Assembly: GCF_040779325.2 (NCBI RefSeq)
Contig: NZ_JBFONT020000023.1
Span: 1 to 8,340 of the forward strand
Source: Aestuariibius violaceus
GTDB lineage: Bacteria; Pseudomonadota; Alphaproteobacteria; Rhodobacterales; Rhodobacteraceae
Direction: 5' to 3'
DNA: 8,340 nucleotides
A program made the translations under genes and the position numbers. The notes beneath the pieces were generated by a model that had not been told where the DNA came from, ran no database searches, and saw only the letters and a list, made by a program, of their open reading frames with translations. Numbering within the stretch: position 1 is the first letter of the stretch; the number at the start of each line of letters is the position of its first letter. Below are positions 6,347-8,340 of the stretch, one piece after another.

Positions 6347-7066
6347 TTATCGAGAAGCCGTCGCACGCGCTTTGCGCAGTATTTTCTGCCATCCCAGTTT
6401 TGCGACGGCTATCACCGTGGATGGGTTCCGCGAAAGACGTGCAATTTCTTTTCGCGCGTCGTGCTCTACGTCCGGCGAGGCTTTCGCCATATGTCCCATG
6501 TCATAGGGTGGTTGTGGGTCATATTCGATCATAAGCTGGATTTTCTGCGCCGTATTGTCGCCTGCGACTGTGCCAATCACAGCAAGTGCCAAGTCCATGC
6601 CTGCCGTCACGCCGGCCGCCGTCCAGATTTTTCCCGCATTTACGACGCGTTCTTCGGGACGCACGTCAGCTCCGAATACCTTAAGGGCGTCCATTGCGGC
6701 CCAATGCGTCGTGGCCGGAAGGCCGCGCAGCAATCCGGCAGCGCCAAGAACGATCGCGCCTGAACAAACAGACGTGATATAGCTTGCGTGACACTCTACG
6801 CCCCTAAGCCATTCGGTCAGCCTTTTGTCTGCTGCTGCGACGGCTGTTTTGGCTTCCGAGCCGGGGATCATCACGAAATCCGGTCTTGGTGTTTCCGCAT
6901 ATGTATGTGTCGCACCGACGACAAGCACCCCACGGTCTGTCGCGACGGGACCGACCTCATGCGATACAAACCGTATTTCGGCATTCGGCAGATACTTTAG
7001 AAACTCGTAGGGTCCTAGCACGTCGAGCGCGGTGAAACCTCGATAAAGAACGATCGCAATCTGCAT
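6347..7066 (-). CDS. DJ-1/PfpI-family protein, isonitrile hydratase-like
   Basis: The protein has 239 residues and the class I glutamine amidotransferase-like fold. The N-terminus MQIAIVLYRGFTALDVLGPY has the conserved D15 and the GP-Y-E segment (E21) typical of the family. The nucleophile elbow is ITSVCSGA with C101, followed by LGAAGLLRGLPATTHW. Cysteine at about this position, with an aspartate near residue 15-17, is the pattern of isonitrile hydratase, which turns isonitriles into N-substituted formamides. Related proteins do other things and there is no AraC-type DNA-binding tail, so it is an enzyme or chaperone rather than a GATase-like regulator. No signal peptide is seen. GGGA before the ATG is a weak ribosome site. 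It diverges from a TetR gene. The stop lies at the junction with IS91 debris, so the last residues may not be original. Confidence 0.85.
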   Translation of the reverse strand: MQIAIVLYRGFTALDVLGPYEFLKYLPNAEIRFVSHEVGPVATDRGVLVVGATHTYAETPRPDFVMIPGSEAKTAVAAADKRLTEWLRGVECHASYITSVCSGAIVLGAAGLLRGLPATTHWAAMDALKVFGADVRPEERVVNAGKIWTAAGVTAGMDLALAVIGTVAGDNTAQKIQLMIEYDPQPPYDMGHMAKASPDVEHDARKEIARLSRNPSTVIAVAKLGWQKILRKARATASR

Positions 7067-7067
7067 A

Positions 7068-7096
7068 TTGATCCCAAAATAGAACAGTCGTATTAT
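7068..7096 (+). promoter_or_regulatory. candidate promoter of the third tetR gene
   Basis: TTGATC (7068-7073) and TATTAT (7091-7096) are spaced by exactly 17 bp and match the sigma-70 boxes at 4 and 5 of 6 positions. The -35 box lies right next to the PfpI start codon on the other strand, so a regulator bound here would affect both genes. The -10 box lies inside CGT-8 bp-ACG (7089-7102), a weak dyad that could be part of an operator. Confidence 0.4.
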
Positions 7097-7152
7097 TTAA
7101 CGGAACACCCCAACAACGTGCAAGGAAAAGCGGATGGACACAGGCATGACGC

Positions 7153-7776
7153 ATGATCAGGGCGTTTGAGACTTCAAAACAGGCACATCAAAGACACAGC
7201 GACAAAGCCGCGCGCACCCGCGACCGTATTCTGACATTGGCAGCTCAGGCGGCGAGCGTGAACGGGATCGGCACACTGACGATCGGGGGGCTGGCGTCCG
7301 CAACTGGTATGTCAAAGAGTGGTCTCTATGTGCATTTCGGCTCGAAGGAGGCGCTTCAGATTGCTCTTGTCGACACGATAGAAAAGCAATTTCGCAAAGA
7401 AGTGGTTGGTCCCGTTTTTGCCATGCCATCGGGGAAAGACCAGCTCTTAGAAATGATGCGGTTATGGATCGCATGGTCACAAAGCCCGGACCGACCGGGT
7501 GGCTGCCAGTTGATTGCTGCGACGTTTGAATTGGATGGTTTGGATGGGTCTGTCAGGGACAGACTGGCCAAGAGTATCGACGCATGGCGAGGGGCTATCA
7601 GAGTTCTTTGGAACAATGGGAAGCCGAAGGGCGAGCTGCGCGGCCTGGACGCCGAGCAGGCTGCCTCACTGGCCTATGGGCTTTATGCTGCCCAGCATAT
7701 CGAACGTTTTCTGTTGCATGACCAAACCGCGCCAGAGCGCGCTATGAAGCTCTGGAAAGCTGCGGCCTGCCGTTGA
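7153..7776 (+). CDS. TetR/AcrR-family transcriptional regulator, divergent from the PfpI gene
   Basis: The protein has 207 residues. A basic N-terminal arm (about 1-20) precedes the DNA-binding domain (about 20-70). Its helix-turn-helix is TLTIGGLASATGMSKSGLYV, followed by HFGSKEALQIAL, an almost consensus recognition helix and 'F-x-x-K-E-x-L' element. The C-terminal part (about 80-207) includes SPDRPGGCQLIAATFELDGL, which resembles the TetR class where a cysteine-containing 'GC-l-i' stretch lies near the ligand pocket; the ligand is not predicted. It diverges over 86 bp from the DJ-1/PfpI gene, which it may regulate. The ATG at 7153 has no good Shine-Dalgarno, so a later start within the basic arm is possible. 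It is followed by repeat copy 3 with no further gene in its direction. Confidence 0.88.
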   Translation: MIRAFETSKQAHQRHSDKAARTRDRILTLAAQAASVNGIGTLTIGGLASATGMSKSGLYVHFGSKEALQIALVDTIEKQFRKEVVGPVFAMPSGKDQLLEMMRLWIAWSQSPDRPGGCQLIAATFELDGLDGSVRDRLAKSIDAWRGAIRVLWNNGKPKGELRGLDAEQAASLAYGLYAAQHIERFLLHDQTAPERAMKLWKAAACR

Positions 7777-7835
7777 AAGATGGTTTTGGATCTTGAAAAC
7801 AGTCATCGGAGCAACCGCATTGATAGCTCACTCTT

Positions 7836-7950
7836 CCCGCGATGTGTGAGTTTGACGAAGCGCGAAGTTCGCACTTGCAGCGAATGACTGCAAAGCGGGC
7901 TGCGACTGCAGCATTGTCAAGCTGCGGTCAACGGCAGCAAAGGGCCGTAG
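7836..7950 (+). repeat. dispersed 115-bp structured repeat, copy 3
   Basis: This copy aligns without gaps to the other two. The core GCGAATGACTGCAAAGCGGG matches copy 2 at 19 of 20 bases, and CTGCGACTGCAGCAT follows unchanged. The outer stem arms GCACTTGCAG (7871-7880) and CTGCGACTGC (7900-7909) pair at 9 of 10 positions, counting one G-U. Two of the pairs are A-T where copy 1 has G-C. The minus-strand peptide AAVAARFAVIR is present, but a stop codon precedes it by five codons and there is no ATG, so this copy is not an intact gene. It begins 59 bp past the stop of the third TetR gene. Confidence 0.8.
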
Positions 7951-8214
7951 GTCATGACGCGGTTTGCGCATATTCGCAAAATTGGCCAATGCCACGATTT
8001 CATGGCCACCTGCACGAAAGATCGTTTCGCGCTTTGGCGGAGACGCCATAAAGCGACTATGGATGCAGCCTAGAGCCTGGCCCCTGGCTTGCTGCTAACG
8101 TGCTAAGCCAATTGATTTTGGGAAAGCACTAAGTTTAACGGGATGTGGAGTTTCCTGGAGACCAGTTTCATGAACTAAACCTCACGTACAGAGTCCGCTT
8201 GGGAGACATCGAGG
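7951..8214. other. non-coding stretch between repeat copy 3 and the IS3-type element
   Basis: I see no gene, RNA or recognisable element in these 264 bases apart from one small inverted repeat (7963-7980). No frame is long or protein-like. The right end is the flank of the insertion sequence that begins near 8215. Confidence 0.5.
7963..7980. repeat. small perfect inverted repeat
   Basis: TTTGCG and CGCAAA form a perfect 6-bp inverted repeat around CATATT. It lies about 190 bp past the third TetR stop and 12 bp past repeat copy 3. It could act as a weak terminator hairpin or protein site, but no T-run follows. Confidence 0.3.
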
Positions 8215-8340
8215 TGTCCTTCCCCCCTAGAACTGGGCCATTACATTTGCCGCGAGAGGGGATTGGGCATGGCGAGGAAGCGACATTCAGACGAAGACGT
8301 GCTGAAGCTGCTGCGTGAGATTGAGCTGAAGCTGACGGCT
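8215..8340 (+). mobile_element. left end of an IS3-family insertion sequence, cut by the window
   Basis: The orfA start at 8269 is typical of IS3-family elements. Upstream, TGTCCTTCCCCCC begins at 8215, 54 bp before the ATG; a TG-start and C-run at this distance look like an IS3 (IS407-like) left terminal inverted repeat. The right end, orfB and target duplication lie outside the window, so the exact boundary is not proven. Confidence 0.5.
8269..8340 (+). CDS. IS3-family transposase OrfA, N-terminal 24 codons
   Basis: The visible protein begins MARKRHSDEDVLKLLREIEL and continues to the window edge. This matches the start of OrfA proteins of IS3-family elements, whose N-terminal helix-turn-helix recognises the element's ends. 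The complete protein would be about 90-100 residues, with OrfB made as a fusion by programmed -1 frameshifting further right. GAGAGGGG upstream of the ATG can serve as ribosome site. The frame is clean, so the element may be recent and intact, unlike the IS91 relic. Confidence 0.75.
   Translation, partial: MARKRHSDEDVLKLLREIELKLTA

Noticed and set aside
159..7950. CRISPR array
   Set aside because: The three repeats are kilobases apart, 115 bp long and diverged; there are no regular spacers or cas genes.

Overview
The window reads as an accessory segment of an alphaproteobacterial genome, most likely from the Rhodobacteraceae (Roseobacter group). That placement is inference. It rests on moderately high GC content, the style of the TetR and DJ-1/PfpI proteins, an IS91-type transposase relic, and a dispersed intergenic repeat of a kind I associate with that family. 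No rRNA, tRNA or CRISPR array was seen.

Layout. Bases 1-403 hold no convincing gene; there is a possible 3' tail of a gene entering from the left and the first copy of a 115-bp repeat. Bases 404-2255 (minus strand) form a tight two-gene operon: rsgA, a circularly permuted GTPase of 30S ribosome assembly, followed by a two-domain VOC (glyoxalase-fold) protein. Its Shine-Dalgarno sequence overlaps the rsgA stop codon. Bases 2256-2917 are intergenic and carry repeat copy 2.

Three TetR-controlled modules then follow in a row, each a regulator divergent from one detoxification-type gene. (1) TetR (2918-3532, minus) and an epoxide-hydrolase-like alpha/beta hydrolase (3632-4537, plus). (2) A SugE/Gdx-type small multidrug resistance transporter (4853-5206, minus) and TetR (5283-5837, plus, TTG start). 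(3) A DJ-1/PfpI protein resembling isonitrile hydratases (6347-7066, minus) and TetR (7153-7776, plus). The first two shared promoter regions contain clear inverted repeats that are candidate operators; the third holds a promoter-like pair of boxes.

Modules 2 and 3 are separated by the decayed C-terminal end of an IS91-family transposase (6092-6346, minus), which begins immediately after the PfpI stop codon. Repeat copy 3 follows the last TetR. The window ends inside a new insertion sequence of the IS3 family, of which only the left end and the first 24 codons of orfA are visible.

How it fits together: the module genes look like independently acquired stress or xenobiotic-response units placed side by side in a region worked on by mobile elements. 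I see no sequence evidence that they form one pathway. The most unusual signal is the repeat. Its three same-orientation 115-bp copies align without gaps, can fold into a nested hairpin, and show paired (compensatory) changes in the stem.
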